Of a stretch of 64,000 bases of DNA, positions 1 through 9,473 are shown in pieces; position 1 is the stretch's first letter, and every line of letters begins with the position of its first letter. The notes beneath the pieces were generated by a model, which was given only the letters and a program-made list of their open reading frames with translations, was not told the origin of the DNA and did no database searches. The stretch lies in NCBI GenBank assembly GCA_028284625.1, contig JANQRH010000008.1, forward strand, positions 124,001 to 188,000, in the 5' to 3' direction. The stretch comes from Afifellaceae bacterium (GTDB lineage Bacteria; Pseudomonadota; Alphaproteobacteria; Rhizobiales; Afifellaceae). A program made the translations under genes and the position numbers.

Positions 1-1494
1 TTGGGGCTGATCGCCAAAGGCAAAGTCGCAACTGTGTTCTTCCCCGACGTGCCGGGTCAGGTGATCACCGTCAGCCTTGAGATGGACGCCCGCGCGCCGT
101 TTGTCCTGACCAAAGCCAACATCGACCGGGTCGAAAGCGCCGGCCGTGCTCTGAACGAAGAGCTTCGCGACCGCACGGGCATGGACAATGCGCCGATCCA
201 GACTTTCTTCACAATTATCGACGGCACCGCGGGTGCGCTGATCTACGCGGAGATGCTGCCGGTTGCCGAGCGGCCGGATGTGCCGATCCTCGACGTCGTG
301 CGTGAATGGCGCGAACGCGTCGGGCCTGTCGAGGGCGCCACTGAGCTGGAGTTCAAGGGCTCGGAGGCGTTGGCGGGCGGGTTCCGGATTCGGCTGGTGT
401 CGAAGGACACAGATCTGCTGCGCCAGGCGAGCGACGAGACGCGCGGCTTTCTGGCTGCGCTCGAGGGTGTGTCGAACATTCGCGACAGCCTCAGCGGCGG
501 CCAGCCGGAACTGAGGCTTCGGCTGCGGCCGGAGGCGCGCAATCTCGGCTTCACGGCTGAGACACTGGCTGCCCAGATCGGCGACGGCTTTGGCGGTTCG
601 GAGATCGCCCGCGTTCGCCGCGACGGCGCTGAAATACGCGTCGTCGTGCAGAACGCGCGAGCCGCCCGCGACACGATTGACGACCTCATAGAAACGCGGC
701 TGCGCAGCACGACCGGCGCCTGGGTGCCGCTCATGACTGTGGCCGAGATTGAGGGCTCCTACGCGTCCGGCACCGTGACCCGCCGCGACGGCAAGCGCAT
801 GAATCTGGTCTCCGCTTCCATCGACCGCGGCCTCGTGGCGCCGGAGGAAGTGGGGCAGGCTTTGTTCGAGCGATTGGTGCCGGAGCTCACCGCCAGATAT
901 CCCAGCGTCCAGGTGATCGCGGCCGGCGAGCTGGAGGAGATGGGCGAAATCCGCGGCGGCCTTGTGAATGCGCTGATCCTGGCGGCGGTTCTCATCTATG
1001 TGCTGATGGCGGTGCCCCTGAGAAGCTATTGGCAGCCCTTCGTCATCCTCGCCATCGTTCCGTTCGGGTTCGTCGCCGCAGCGATCGGCCACATGATCAT
1101 GGGCGTGTCGCTGTCGGTTCTGTCCTTCTTCGGGATGCTGGCGCTGACCGGCGTGATCGTGAACGACAGCCTCGTGATGATCACGCGCTACAACCAGGCG
1201 CGCGGCGCCGGCGATAGCGTTTCGGAAGCTCTCCATGCAGCAGGCATCGGCCGCTTCCGCGCCATCTTCCTGACGACCGCGACGACCGTGATCGGTCTCA
1301 TGCCGCTCCTGACCGAGACCTCCGAGCAGGCCCAATATCTGATCCCGGCGGCGGTTTCGCTCGCCTTCGGAGAACTCTTTGGGACGGCGCTGATGCTGAT
1401 CCTCGTGCCGGTCCTGATCGCCATTGCCGAAGACGTCATCGCTTTCTTCAGGCTCACCCCGCAAACCGAAAAAGGACACGTCACCGCACCATGA
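1..1494 (+). CDS. RND efflux pump inner-membrane subunit, 3' part only
   Basis: This is the C-terminal half of a hydrophobe/amphiphile efflux (AcrB-like) RND transporter. The reading frame is open from the first base, so the 5' half lies outside the window and the TTG at base 1 is probably not the true start. The first ~310 visible residues are periplasmic porter-domain sequence. They are followed by a hydrophobic block of about five membrane segments (residues ~315-480) carrying the typical motif VNDSLVMITR (387-396) and the TTATTVIGLMPLL stretch. A full family member has about 1,000-1,050 residues. It would pump drugs, solvents or lipids outward using the proton gradient, with a periplasmic adaptor that is not visible here. 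The stop overlaps the next gene (ATGA). Confidence 0.9.
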   Translation: MGLIAKGKVATVFFPDVPGQVITVSLEMDARAPFVLTKANIDRVESAGRALNEELRDRTGMDNAPIQTFFTIIDGTAGALIYAEMLPVAERPDVPILDVVREWRERVGPVEGATELEFKGSEALAGGFRIRLVSKDTDLLRQASDETRGFLAALEGVSNIRDSLSGGQPELRLRLRPEARNLGFTAETLAAQIGDGFGGSEIARVRRDGAEIRVVVQNARAARDTIDDLIETRLRSTTGAWVPLMTVAEIEGSYASGTVTRRDGKRMNLVSASIDRGLVAPEEVGQALFERLVPELTARYPSVQVIAAGELEEMGEIRGGLVNALILAAVLIYVLMAVPLRSYWQPFVILAIVPFGFVAAAIGHMIMGVSLSVLSFFGMLALTGVIVNDSLVMITRYNQARGAGDSVSEALHAAGIGRFRAIFLTTATTVIGLMPLLTETSEQAQYLIPAAVSLAFGELFGTALMLILVPVLIAIAEDVIAFFRLTPQTEKGHVTAP

Positions 1495-1928
1495 TAAGGC
1501 ACTTCACGAAGATTGGCGTCGTTGCCGCAAGCCTGATCGCAGCTGGCATGATTTCGACATCTGCCTCTGCCGGCGGATTGAACCTGACGGTCGACGGCGT
1601 TCGCAACGCCAGCGGCACAATCATGGTGCTCGTCTTCGACGATGCGGCTGCTTTTGAGCAACTCGATTGGCAGAACGCCATTGGCTACGCGGACATACCG
1701 GCCCGCATGGAGAGTGTGTCCCACAGCTTTTCCAACCTGACCGGCGGCCCCTACGCGATCTTTCTCTTCCATGACGAGAATGGCGACCAGGATCTGAATG
1801 TCAGCGGCGAGCGCCTGTTGGAAGGCATCGGCGCATCCGGGGCAGACACGGCCACCTCCGAGCCCAGCTTTGCGGAAGCCGCAGTCGCGCCGGGCGATGT
1901 GGCCGTGCGCATCTTCTACGACCGGTAG
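1491..1928 (+). CDS. Small secreted DUF2141-family protein
   Basis: A 145-residue protein with a clear Sec signal peptide (hydrophobic residues ~8-22, likely cut after SASA at residue 27). The mature part starts GGLNLTVDGVRNASGTIMV and contains FLFHDENGDQDLN, typical of the DUF2141 beta-sandwich family, whose function is unknown. It starts inside the stop codon of the RND gene (ATGA overlap), so the two are translationally coupled. This suggests an envelope role linked to the pump, which is inference. Length is normal for the family. Confidence 0.75.
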   Translation: MIRHFTKIGVVAASLIAAGMISTSASAGGLNLTVDGVRNASGTIMVLVFDDAAAFEQLDWQNAIGYADIPARMESVSHSFSNLTGGPYAIFLFHDENGDQDLNVSGERLLEGIGASGADTATSEPSFAEAAVAPGDVAVRIFYDR

Positions 1929-1934
1929 GCTTCC

Positions 1935-2801
1935 ATGCTGACCGGCCACGAGCTGACCCTCGCAACGCTCTTGCGCGTCTTTCGCTGGCGGGTCTCGCTG
2001 ACTTGGGCGGTGATCCTTTGCGAGACCGGTTTGTTGGCGCTGATTCCGCTTTTCATCGGGTTCGCGATAGACGGCCTGTTGGCGGGCGGCATGCGGGAGC
2101 TGTGGCAACTGGCGGGCCTGATGGCGGCGCTGATCGCGATCGCCGTCATCCGCCGCATCTACGACACGAGGGTCTACGGCACCATCCGGGTGGAGTTGGG
2201 CAAGGCTCAGGCGGCCCGGTCAGAAAAGTTGCCAGTTTCGGCGCTTAACGCGCGTCTCGGCATGGGGCGGGAGCTGGTGGGCTTCCTGGAGGAGACCCTG
2301 CCTCAGGCCATGGCCGCCGGCGTCCAGTTGTTGATCTCCGTCATCATCCTCTACGCCTTTTCGCCCGTCCTTGCTCTGGCGGGCGGCGTTGCGGCCGGCG
2401 CCATGGCGGCCATCTACGCGCTGTTCCATCAGCGGTTCTATCGGTTGAACGGTGCGCTCAATCAGCAGACCGAGAAACAGGTCAGCATCCTGGCGCGGCG
2501 CGAGGCGATGCCGACGCTGTCTCATCTCCTGCGGCTGCGTCGCATGGAGGTTCGGCTGTCGGACACCGAAGCCATACTTTACGGCGCAATCTTCATCGTC
2601 CTTTTGGGCTTGATCCTGTTCAATCTCTGGTTCGCGACGACCGCGCTTGTCAGCACCGTCGGCACGATCTTCTCCATCATCAGCTATTCGTGGGAGTTCG
2701 TGGAAAGCGCGCTGGCCTTGCCGGTCACGCTCCAAACCTGGTCGCGCTTGTCTGAGATCACGCGGCGGCTGAACTCGCGAAGCGGACCTCTAGAAGCGTA
2801 G
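1935..2801 (+). CDS. ABC transporter six-transmembrane protein lacking an ATPase domain
   Basis: A 288-residue integral membrane protein that resembles the exporter-type ABC transmembrane domain. It has about six hydrophobic segments (for example residues ~25-50, 55-75, 125-165, 215-255) and ends without Walker A, signature or Walker B motifs. It fits the stand-alone 'ABC transporter six-transmembrane domain' family (ABC_membrane_3). It starts 7 bases after the DUF2141 gene and is probably in the same operon as the RND pump. No ATPase partner is encoded nearby. The gene is convergent with glpD, one base away, with no terminator between them. Function unknown. Confidence 0.75.
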   Translation: MLTGHELTLATLLRVFRWRVSLTWAVILCETGLLALIPLFIGFAIDGLLAGGMRELWQLAGLMAALIAIAVIRRIYDTRVYGTIRVELGKAQAARSEKLPVSALNARLGMGRELVGFLEETLPQAMAAGVQLLISVIILYAFSPVLALAGGVAAGAMAAIYALFHQRFYRLNGALNQQTEKQVSILARREAMPTLSHLLRLRRMEVRLSDTEAILYGAIFIVLLGLILFNLWFATTALVSTVGTIFSIISYSWEFVESALALPVTLQTWSRLSEITRRLNSRSGPLEA

Positions 2802-2802
2802 G

Positions 2803-4341
2803 CTAGCCAGCATCCACATGCTGTGCGGCCGTGGCGCTGCTTCTATGTTCCGCCATGAAGGTCTCAAGCGCTTCGGCCTCCGAAGTCGATAGCCTGAGCC
2901 CGCATTTGGTGCGGCGCCACAGCACGTCTTCAGCATTGATCGCCCATTCGTTCGCCATCAGATATCGCACCTCGGCCTCGTAAAGGTTGAAGCCGAAGCA
3001 GCGCCCGAGATCATCGAGGCGCGCCGCGCTGCCAAGGATGTCGCGCGCGGCCGTGCCGTAGAGCCGCCCCAGGCGGCGCGCATGAGCGATCTCCAGGAAC
3101 GGATAGGTCTGGCGGAGGTCGTTGATGAGTGCGTCGAGGTTCCCGACGGGGAAGTCTCCACCGGGGAGCGACGCGGTCCTGGTCCAGGTCTCGCCGCGCC
3201 GACCGAGCGCGGCCTCAATTTCCACAAGCGCCGCTTCCGCCAGCCTGCGATAGGTGGTGATCTTGCCGCCAAAGACGTTCAGCAGCGCGCCGCTCTCCGC
3301 CGTCTCCCGCTTCAGAACGTAGTCGCGTGTCGCCTCCTGCGCCCGCGACGCACCATCGTCATAGAGCGGACGCACGGCGGAATAGGTCGAGACAACATCA
3401 TCCGGCGTGATCGGCTGCACGAAGTATTCGCTGGCCGCCGCGCAGAGGTAAGTCGTCTCGTCGCCCGTGATCGCGACATCGCCCGGGTCACCCTGATAGT
3501 CCTCGTCGGTCGTGCCGATCAGCGTGAAGTCGTCCTCATAGGGAATGGCGAAGATGATGCGGCCGTCGGCGTTTTGAAAGATGTAGCAGCGGCCGTGGTC
3601 GAAGAGTTTTTTGACGATCACATGGCTGCCCTTGACGAGGCGCACATTGCGCACATCGTTCCGCCCGGAGATGCGCGAGAGAACGTTGTCGACCCACGGC
3701 CCGGCGGCGTTGATCAGCATGCGCGCGTGCACCGAATAGGTCTCAGCGCTCATGCGGTCGCGCAGCGTCACGGTCCAAGCGTCGCCGTCCCATGCCACGC
3801 TCATGACTTCAGTGCGTGTGCGCACAATTGCCCCGCGATCGGCGGCGTCGCGTGCGTTGAGCACCACCAGCCGCGCATCGTCGACCCAGCAATCGGAATA
3901 TTCAAAGGCCTTCGAGTAGAGCGGCGCCAGCGGTTTGCCTGCCGCATCGCGGGAGAGATCGAGCGTGCGCGTCGGCGGCAAGAGGCGCCGGCCGCCCAGA
4001 TGGTCGTAGATAAAGAGCCCCAGCCGCAGGAACCACGCCGGCCGCAGGCCCTTGTGATGCGGCAGCACGAAGCGGAGCGGCTTGATGATATGCGGCGCGT
4101 TCGACCACAGCACCTCGCGCTCCTTGAGCGCCTCGCGAACCAGCCGGAACTCGTAGAACTCCAGATAACGCAGCCCGCCGTGGACGAGCTTGGTGGAGCC
4201 GGACGAGGTGCCGCTGGCAAGGTCGTCCATCTCCGCCAGGAAGACGGAATAGCCACGCCCGACGGCGTCGCGCGCAATGCCGCATCCATTGATGCCGCCG
4301 CCGATCACCAGGAGATCGTAAACGCTCGTCTCCGCAATCAT
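2803..4341 (-). CDS. glpD: Aerobic glycerol-3-phosphate dehydrogenase
   Basis: An FAD-dependent, membrane-associated enzyme that oxidises sn-glycerol 3-phosphate to dihydroxyacetone phosphate and passes electrons to the quinone pool. The FAD-binding loop GGGING is at residues 14-19, followed by the family signatures ASGTSSGSTKLVHGGLRYLE and GKITTYRRLAE. The length of 512 residues agrees with the E. coli enzyme (about 501). I chose the ATG at 4341 because it places the FAD motif where GlpD has it; an in-frame TTG at 4392 would add 17 unsupported residues. It lies downstream of prpB on the same strand with a 99-base gap holding a small hairpin, so it may have its own promoter. Confidence 0.93.
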   Translation of the reverse strand: MIAETSVYDLLVIGGGINGCGIARDAVGRGYSVFLAEMDDLASGTSSGSTKLVHGGLRYLEFYEFRLVREALKEREVLWSNAPHIIKPLRFVLPHHKGLRPAWFLRLGLFIYDHLGGRRLLPPTRTLDLSRDAAGKPLAPLYSKAFEYSDCWVDDARLVVLNARDAADRGAIVRTRTEVMSVAWDGDAWTVTLRDRMSAETYSVHARMLINAAGPWVDNVLSRISGRNDVRNVRLVKGSHVIVKKLFDHGRCYIFQNADGRIIFAIPYEDDFTLIGTTDEDYQGDPGDVAITGDETTYLCAAASEYFVQPITPDDVVSTYSAVRPLYDDGASRAQEATRDYVLKRETAESGALLNVFGGKITTYRRLAEAALVEIEAALGRRGETWTRTASLPGGDFPVGNLDALINDLRQTYPFLEIAHARRLGRLYGTAARDILGSAARLDDLGRCFGFNLYEAEVRYLMANEWAINAEDVLWRRTKCGLRLSTSEAEALETFMAEHRSSATAAQHVDAG

Positions 4342-4384
4342 GCCCGGGCTGCCAGAAGCTTTTCTTTGCCTTACGTGGGTGCTG

Positions 4385-4404
4385 CGCTCCAAAATGAGGG
4401 AGCG
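4385..4404. other. Inverted repeat between prpB and glpD
   Basis: Arms CGCTCC (4385-4390) and GGAGCG (4399-4404) with an 8-base loop. There is no T-tract, so it is not a clear terminator. It may modulate readthrough from prpB into glpD or may be chance. Confidence 0.25.
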
Positions 4405-4440
4405 GCATCAGGACTCGTTCACAGATTGTGGCGCACCGCG

Positions 4441-5334
4441 TCAAGGCCGGAAGTTGTAGATGCCCTGGTCAAAACGGTTGTAATCGGCGTAGCGCAGGAG
4501 GTCGTAGAGCTCCTGGCGCGTCTGCATGCGGTCGACGATCTCGCGCTGGGTGCCGGTCTCGGCGATCTCTTCAAGCGCGCCCGTGACGGCTTTCATGGCG
4601 ATACGAAGCATGGTCACGGGGTAGATGACGATGCTGGCGCCAAGCGCCTCCAGCTCCTGAGCCGAGAGCAGCTCGGATTTGCCGAATTCCGTCATGTTCG
4701 CCAGAAGCGGTGCTGATATCTCCGCCTTGGCGCGCCGCCAGTCGTCTTTGTTGTGGAGCGCCTCGGCAAAGATCATGTCGGCGCCGGCCTCGGCATATTG
4801 GTTTGCCCGCTCGATCATGGCGTCGAGCCCCTCAATCTCCCGTGCATCGGTTCGTGCGATGATGAGAAGGTTCTCGTCGCGACGCGCGTCGACGGCTGCT
4901 TTCACGCGTCGGATCATCTCATTGGCGCTCACCACCGACTTGCCGTCGAGGTGGCCGCAGCGTTTTGGGTTGACCTGATCTTCCAGGTGAAGAGCGGCAA
5001 TGCCGCGCTCTTCCATTGTGCGGATTGTGCGCGCCACGCTCATCGGCTCGCCGAAACCGGTGTCGCAATCGACGATCGTCGGCAGGTCGGTCACGCGAGC
5101 GATCTGCTCTGCCCGGGCGGCGACTTCCGAAAGGGTCGTCAGGCCGATGTCCGGCAGACCGAGGTCGGCCGACAGCACTGCGCCCGACACGTAAACAGCC
5201 TCGAAGCCTTGGTTCTCAATCTCCATGGCCACCAGCGGTGAGAATGCGCCGGGCGCGCGAACGATCTTCCCGTCGGCCAGACGTGCGCGCAGCCGCGCGC
5301 GTTTCTCCGAGCCGCTGAGTTGCGAGAACAGCAT
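4441..5334 (-). CDS. prpB: Methylisocitrate lyase (PrpB type, isocitrate lyase/PEP mutase superfamily)
   Basis: It cleaves 2-methylisocitrate to pyruvate and succinate, the last step of the 2-methylcitrate cycle. The active-site loop KRCGH is at residues 124-128 with catalytic Cys126. Metal-site acids are seen at D89/D91 (VDCDTGFG) and E118 (HLEDQ). The C-terminal MQTRQELYDLLRY stretch matches PrpB rather than plain isocitrate lyase, and 297 residues is the usual PrpB length. Its start overlaps the prpD stop (TAATG). A general oxaloacetate- or dimethylmalate-lyase activity cannot be excluded. No methylcitrate synthase (prpC) is present in the window. Confidence 0.85.
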   Translation of the reverse strand: MLFSQLSGSEKRARLRARLADGKIVRAPGAFSPLVAMEIENQGFEAVYVSGAVLSADLGLPDIGLTTLSEVAARAEQIARVTDLPTIVDCDTGFGEPMSVARTIRTMEERGIAALHLEDQVNPKRCGHLDGKSVVSANEMIRRVKAAVDARRDENLLIIARTDAREIEGLDAMIERANQYAEAGADMIFAEALHNKDDWRRAKAEISAPLLANMTEFGKSELLSAQELEALGASIVIYPVTMLRIAMKAVTGALEEIAETGTQREIVDRMQTRQELYDLLRYADYNRFDQGIYNFRP

Positions 5335-6851
5335 TAGAAGATGCCCTTGTTCGGGTTCGAAATCAGCTCAGCCGCTGTTGCCTCCGCGTTGAGACATGCC
5401 AGACCGCCGGCTGCAATAGTGGCGAGGCCTTCCGCCGCATTGAGGAACCGCTGTTGTTCCGGCTCGCCGACTACTTCGTCGGCGATCGTCTTGAATTTTT
5501 GGACATATTGCGGCCGGGCGAATGGCCGTGCACCGAGCGGGTGGGCGTCGGCGACTGCGATCGATTCCCGCAGCTGCGAGCCATCCGCCAAAGTGACGAC
5601 GAGCTCGCCGCCAAAGGCTTTTTCGGCAGGATCGGTCGCATGGTAGCGCGCGGTCCATTCCGGCGCTTCCTCTGTCGCGATCTTCTGCCACAGGCGCACG
5701 GTGTCGGCGCGCCGGGCGCGCTCCGGCAGATAGGAATCCACGTGGTGCCATCGCCCGTCCTGAAGCGCGACGGCCAGAATGTACATGATGGAATGATCCA
5801 ACGTCTCGCGGCTCGCATGCGGATCGAACTTCTGCGGATCGTTCGACCCGGTGCCGATCACGTTGTGGGTGTGATGGCTCGTGCGATAGACGATGCTTGC
5901 GACATTGTCCCAGTCGCCGCCGGTTCGTTCCGCGATCGCCGCGCCGACCTTGAACGCCAGGTCGATCGGCGCCTGGCTCTGATATTCCGCGGAATGCTCC
6001 TTGGTGAAGCTCTCAAGGATGGCGCGCTTCGGTTCATCCCGTTCCGGGAGCAGCACCTCATAGTGCGCGTCGGGGCCATCGAGCATCCAAGCAATCACCG
6101 CGTCTTCGCCCTCATAGATCGGCGCCGGCGCGCCTTCGCCGCGCATGGCCCGGTCCACCGCCTCAATGGCAAGCTTGCCGGCATGCGCCGGAGCGAAGGC
6201 CTTCCACGATGAGATCTCGCCCTTTCGAGACTGGCGCGTGGCCGTAGTGATGTGCAGGGCCTGGTTCACGGCCTGATAAATCGTCTCAACCGGCAAGTTC
6301 AGAAGCGTGCCAAGGCCTGCCGCGACGGACGGACCGAGATGCGCGACGTGGTCGATCTTGTGCTTGTGCAGGCAAATGCGGCGGCAGAGGTTCACCTGTA
6401 TCTCGTAAGCCGTGGCGATGGCGCGGATCAGATCGCCGCCGCACTTTCCGGCCTGCTGCGCCACAGCCAGAACCGCCGGAATGTTGTCGGCCGGATGGGA
6501 GTAATCGGCGGCGAGGAACGTGTCGTGATAGTCGAGCTCGCGCACCGCGACGCCATTCGCCCAAGCTGCCCATTCCGCGCTGAAGGCGCGCGAAGCCGGC
6601 AGGCCGAAGATGGTCGCGCCTTTTGATTGCTCGCGCGCGAGCGCCTGATCGCGGGCCGTGACGACGGGTCCGCGGTTAACGGAAGCCATGGCGACGCCCG
6701 CATTGTCGATGATCCGGTTGATGACCATCTCTTCCACGTCAGCATCGACGGGGACCTTGTCGGCCGCCACTTCGGCGATCTTCCAGGCCAGTTGCTCTTC
6801 GCGGGAGAGGCGGTCCTTCTCCGGATGAACCCTGACGATATGTGACTTCAT
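5334..6851 (-). CDS. prpD: 2-methylcitrate dehydratase (MmgE/PrpD family)
   Basis: It dehydrates 2-methylcitrate to 2-methylaconitate. The 505-residue protein carries the PrpD hallmark [19 protein letters not shown] (residues ~109-127) and [14 protein letters not shown], which distinguish true PrpD from looser MmgE relatives such as aconitate decarboxylase. Length fits (E. coli PrpD about 483). It is immediately upstream of prpB with a one-base overlap and downstream of the abrB-like gene by 48 bases. Together with the TctABC importer it suggests that an imported tricarboxylate is fed into PrpD and PrpB. Hydration of methylaconitate would need an aconitase encoded elsewhere. Confidence 0.85.
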   Translation of the reverse strand: MKSHIVRVHPEKDRLSREEQLAWKIAEVAADKVPVDADVEEMVINRIIDNAGVAMASVNRGPVVTARDQALAREQSKGATIFGLPASRAFSAEWAAWANGVAVRELDYHDTFLAADYSHPADNIPAVLAVAQQAGKCGGDLIRAIATAYEIQVNLCRRICLHKHKIDHVAHLGPSVAAGLGTLLNLPVETIYQAVNQALHITTATRQSRKGEISSWKAFAPAHAGKLAIEAVDRAMRGEGAPAPIYEGEDAVIAWMLDGPDAHYEVLLPERDEPKRAILESFTKEHSAEYQSQAPIDLAFKVGAAIAERTGGDWDNVASIVYRTSHHTHNVIGTGSNDPQKFDPHASRETLDHSIMYILAVALQDGRWHHVDSYLPERARRADTVRLWQKIATEEAPEWTARYHATDPAEKAFGGELVVTLADGSQLRESIAVADAHPLGARPFARPQYVQKFKTIADEVVGEPEQQRFLNAAEGLATIAAGGLACLNAEATAAELISNPNKGIF

Positions 6852-6899
6852 TCCGTTACCCTCGGTGCTACAACGCAGCGTTCGCCGCCATCGACGGCC

Positions 6900-7967
6900 T
6901 TAGGTGCGTGGCCCGCCGAGCCTTCCAACGAGAAACAGCGCCAGGGGCGCCAGGACGATGAGCACGAGCAATCTAAAGACGTGATGCGCGGCGACATAGG
7001 CCGGGTCCAGGCCGAGCGTGAGGGCCATCGCGGCCATCGCTTCCACGCCACCGGGTGCAAACGCCACAAGCACCAACGCGGGCGGCAATCCAACGAAATA
7101 GGCGGCGCTTAACGCACCGAGCCCTGAGATCACAAAGGCCATTGTCGTGAGCACCAGGCCCGCGCCCAACGACCGACGCAGTTCCGCTCGGGATATTCCG
7201 GAAAAACGCGACCCGATCAGCGCTCCCATGATCGCGAAGCTCGGCCACGACAGCCATGCCGGAACTTGGCCGGAGGTCCATCCCGCGAGGTGAACGCCTG
7301 CTGACACCAACATGCCGCTGAGAAGAAATGCGGCGGGCGTTCTCGTCTTCCGTAGAGCGAACCCGGCTACGACCGCAAGCGCCAGCGTGGTTGCCAGCAT
7401 AAGCGGCGACATGGACTCAGCCGATTGCCCGGGTGTGCTCGGTTCAAGACCGAAAAGAACCACGGTGAACGGTACGATAAGAGTCAGTGCGGCGACGCGC
7501 GTGCTCTGCACGACGCCAACCCATTTGACGTCGCTTCGCGTCTGGAAAGCCAGGCCCAGCACGTAACTCAGATGTCCTGGCGTTGCGGCAAGTGCTGCGG
7601 TCGCACGATCTTTTTGCCACAGCCGCGCCAGGGCGTCGCTTCCCGCCGCCATGATGAGGGCCAGCACGCCGATAAGGATTGCGAAGCTGAGCGGCCACGT
7701 CAGAGCCGCGCGGTATACTTCGGGCGTCACGCCCGCGCCAATCGACATTCCGATGACGACGAAGCAGGCGTCGCGCAGGCGATCCGGTATTGAAAGCCGC
7801 TGACCGGCAAGCGACGCGGCGATCACCGCAATGGCGGAGCCGGTCAGGAAGGGTGCTGGGAACGACAGGAAATACGCGCCGATACTGCCAATTCCGGCGA
7901 GTCCAAGCGCCTTGATGACGCTCACAAATTGGGTCGGCGTTGCTTCCTGTTCTGAACCGGCCGTCAA
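6900..7967 (-). CDS. AbrB-family membrane protein
   Basis: A 355-residue, very hydrophobic protein with about ten membrane segments in two similar halves, including ATPGHLSYVLGLA in the first half and FAPGGVEAMAAMAL in the second. This is the AbrB/'ammonia monooxygenase homologue' membrane family, whose transport substrate is unknown. The start is a TTG whose bases overlap the tctA stop (TTGA), implying coupling. The family often sits next to tripartite tricarboxylate transporters, and here it follows tctA. I can say only that it is probably part of the same uptake operon. Confidence 0.75.
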   Translation of the reverse strand: MTAGSEQEATPTQFVSVIKALGLAGIGSIGAYFLSFPAPFLTGSAIAVIAASLAGQRLSIPDRLRDACFVVIGMSIGAGVTPEVYRAALTWPLSFAILIGVLALIMAAGSDALARLWQKDRATAALAATPGHLSYVLGLAFQTRSDVKWVGVVQSTRVAALTLIVPFTVVLFGLEPSTPGQSAESMSPLMLATTLALAVVAGFALRKTRTPAAFLLSGMLVSAGVHLAGWTSGQVPAWLSWPSFAIMGALIGSRFSGISRAELRRSLGAGLVLTTMAFVISGLGALSAAYFVGLPPALVLVAFAPGGVEAMAAMALTLGLDPAYVAAHHVFRLLVLIVLAPLALFLVGRLGGPRT

Positions 7968-9469
7968 TCGGTAACCGCCTGAGGTTTACGAATGAACTGG
8001 CGCAGGAACATGGGCGCGACAAAGCCGGCGATCGCTGCAACCCAAAGCCCGACAGCAATCGGCGAGGAGAGCAGGAACAACGGGTCGCCATCGGAAAGCA
8101 CCATGGCGCGCCGCAAGGCATCTTCCATCGCATTGCCGAGGAGGATGCCGAGAATGATCGGCACGGTCGGCACATCCATCTTGCGCAACACGTAGCCGAG
8201 CACGCCGAAGGCGACCATCAGAAGCAGGTCGAAATAGCTGCCGGACAGCGAGAAGATGCCCACAAACGAGATCATGGTGACGCCGGGAAGCAGGATGCCT
8301 GGCGGCACCTGAAGCACGCGCACGAAGATCTTGACCATGGGTACGTTCATGGCGAGCAGTACGAAATTGGCGATCAGCAGCGAGGCGATCAGGCCCCAGA
8401 CCACTTCGGGCCGCTCGGTGAAAAGCGTCGGGCCGGGCGTGATGTTGAGCGTCAAGAGCAACGCCAGCAACACGGCCGTCGTTCCTGAGCCCGGCACGCC
8501 AAGCGTCAGCATCGGCACCAGAGCGCCGCCGGCGGCGGCGTTGTTGCCGGCCTCCGGCGCGGCGACCCCTTTGGGCGACCCGGTGCCGAAGCCGCCATTG
8601 GGGCCGGCGATCGATTTCTCCGACATGTAGGCAAGGAAGCTGCCCAGCGAGGCACCTGCACCGGGCAGCACGCCCGCGACGAAGCCGACGCCAGTTGAGC
8701 GTAGCATCGTCCAGGTGCTGGCCACGATGTCGCGCACCGGTACGGTCACTTTCTCAAGCTTGACGCCGATGGAGGATTTCTTGCCGTGGCTCTCGATGAA
8801 GAAGAAGACTTCCGCAACCGCGAAGAGGCCGACAATGGCGACCAGGAAGTCGACGCCGTCCATGAGATGAAGATTGCCGTACGTGAAGCGCGGCAGGCCG
8901 CTTGAATTGTCGAGCCCGATCATCGCGATGCCGAGGCCGATGCAGGATGCGAGAACCGCTTTGGCCTGGTTGTTCGAAGCGACGCCGCCAAGCGTGCTGA
9001 AGGCGAGGATGTAGAGCGCGAAATATTCCGCCGGGCCGAAGAGAAACGCGACGCGCGCCAAGATGGGGGCCAGCAGCATAAGCCCGATGGTCGCCAAAAA
9101 AGCGCCGACGAAAGAGGCGACGCCGGAGATCACCAAGGCGTCGCCGGCGCGACCCTGCTTAGCCATCGGATAGCCGTCGAGCGTGGTCATGAGCGCCGGC
9201 TCGTCGCCGGGAATGTTCAACAGGATCGACGAAATCCGGCCGCCATACATGGCGCCGTAATAGACAGCCGTCATGAGAACGAGCGCCGATGTCGCGTCGA
9301 GCCCCAGCGAAAAGGTCAACGGGATCAGGATCGCAACGCCGTTTGAGGGCCCCAGCCCCGGCAGCGAGCCGATCATGGTGCCGAGAAAGCACCCGAACAC
9401 CGCGAGCATCAGTGTGCCCGGCGTGAGCGCTACGCTGAAACCGACTGCGAGGTTGGAAAGCAGCTCCAT
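7964..9469 (-). CDS. tctA: Tripartite tricarboxylate transporter large permease TctA
   Basis: The large membrane subunit (about 12 segments, 501 residues) of a TTT-family secondary importer. It shows the family signature GSLPGLGPSNGVAILIPLTF near the N-terminus, its repeat GVLPGAGASLGSFLAYMSEK in the second half, and MYGGRISSILLNIPG. I start it at the ATG at 9469 because it follows the tctB stop by 4 bases; an upstream in-frame start would run into tctB. With TctB and the periplasmic TctC it would take up a tri- or dicarboxylate using an ion gradient. Confidence 0.92.
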   Translation of the reverse strand: MELLSNLAVGFSVALTPGTLMLAVFGCFLGTMIGSLPGLGPSNGVAILIPLTFSLGLDATSALVLMTAVYYGAMYGGRISSILLNIPGDEPALMTTLDGYPMAKQGRAGDALVISGVASFVGAFLATIGLMLLAPILARVAFLFGPAEYFALYILAFSTLGGVASNNQAKAVLASCIGLGIAMIGLDNSSGLPRFTYGNLHLMDGVDFLVAIVGLFAVAEVFFFIESHGKKSSIGVKLEKVTVPVRDIVASTWTMLRSTGVGFVAGVLPGAGASLGSFLAYMSEKSIAGPNGGFGTGSPKGVAAPEAGNNAAAGGALVPMLTLGVPGSGTTAVLLALLLTLNITPGPTLFTERPEVVWGLIASLLIANFVLLAMNVPMVKIFVRVLQVPPGILLPGVTMISFVGIFSLSGSYFDLLLMVAFGVLGYVLRKMDVPTVPIILGILLGNAMEDALRRAMVLSDGDPLFLLSSPIAVGLWVAAIAGFVAPMFLRQFIRKPQAVTD

Positions 9470-9473
9470 CGCG

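Noticed and set aside
3082-4716. Long rightward open reading frame opposite glpD
   Set aside because: It is antisense to a well-supported gene, encodes low-complexity Arg/Ala/Val-rich sequence and crosses the glpD start and intergenic region; it is a shadow of GC-rich codon use.
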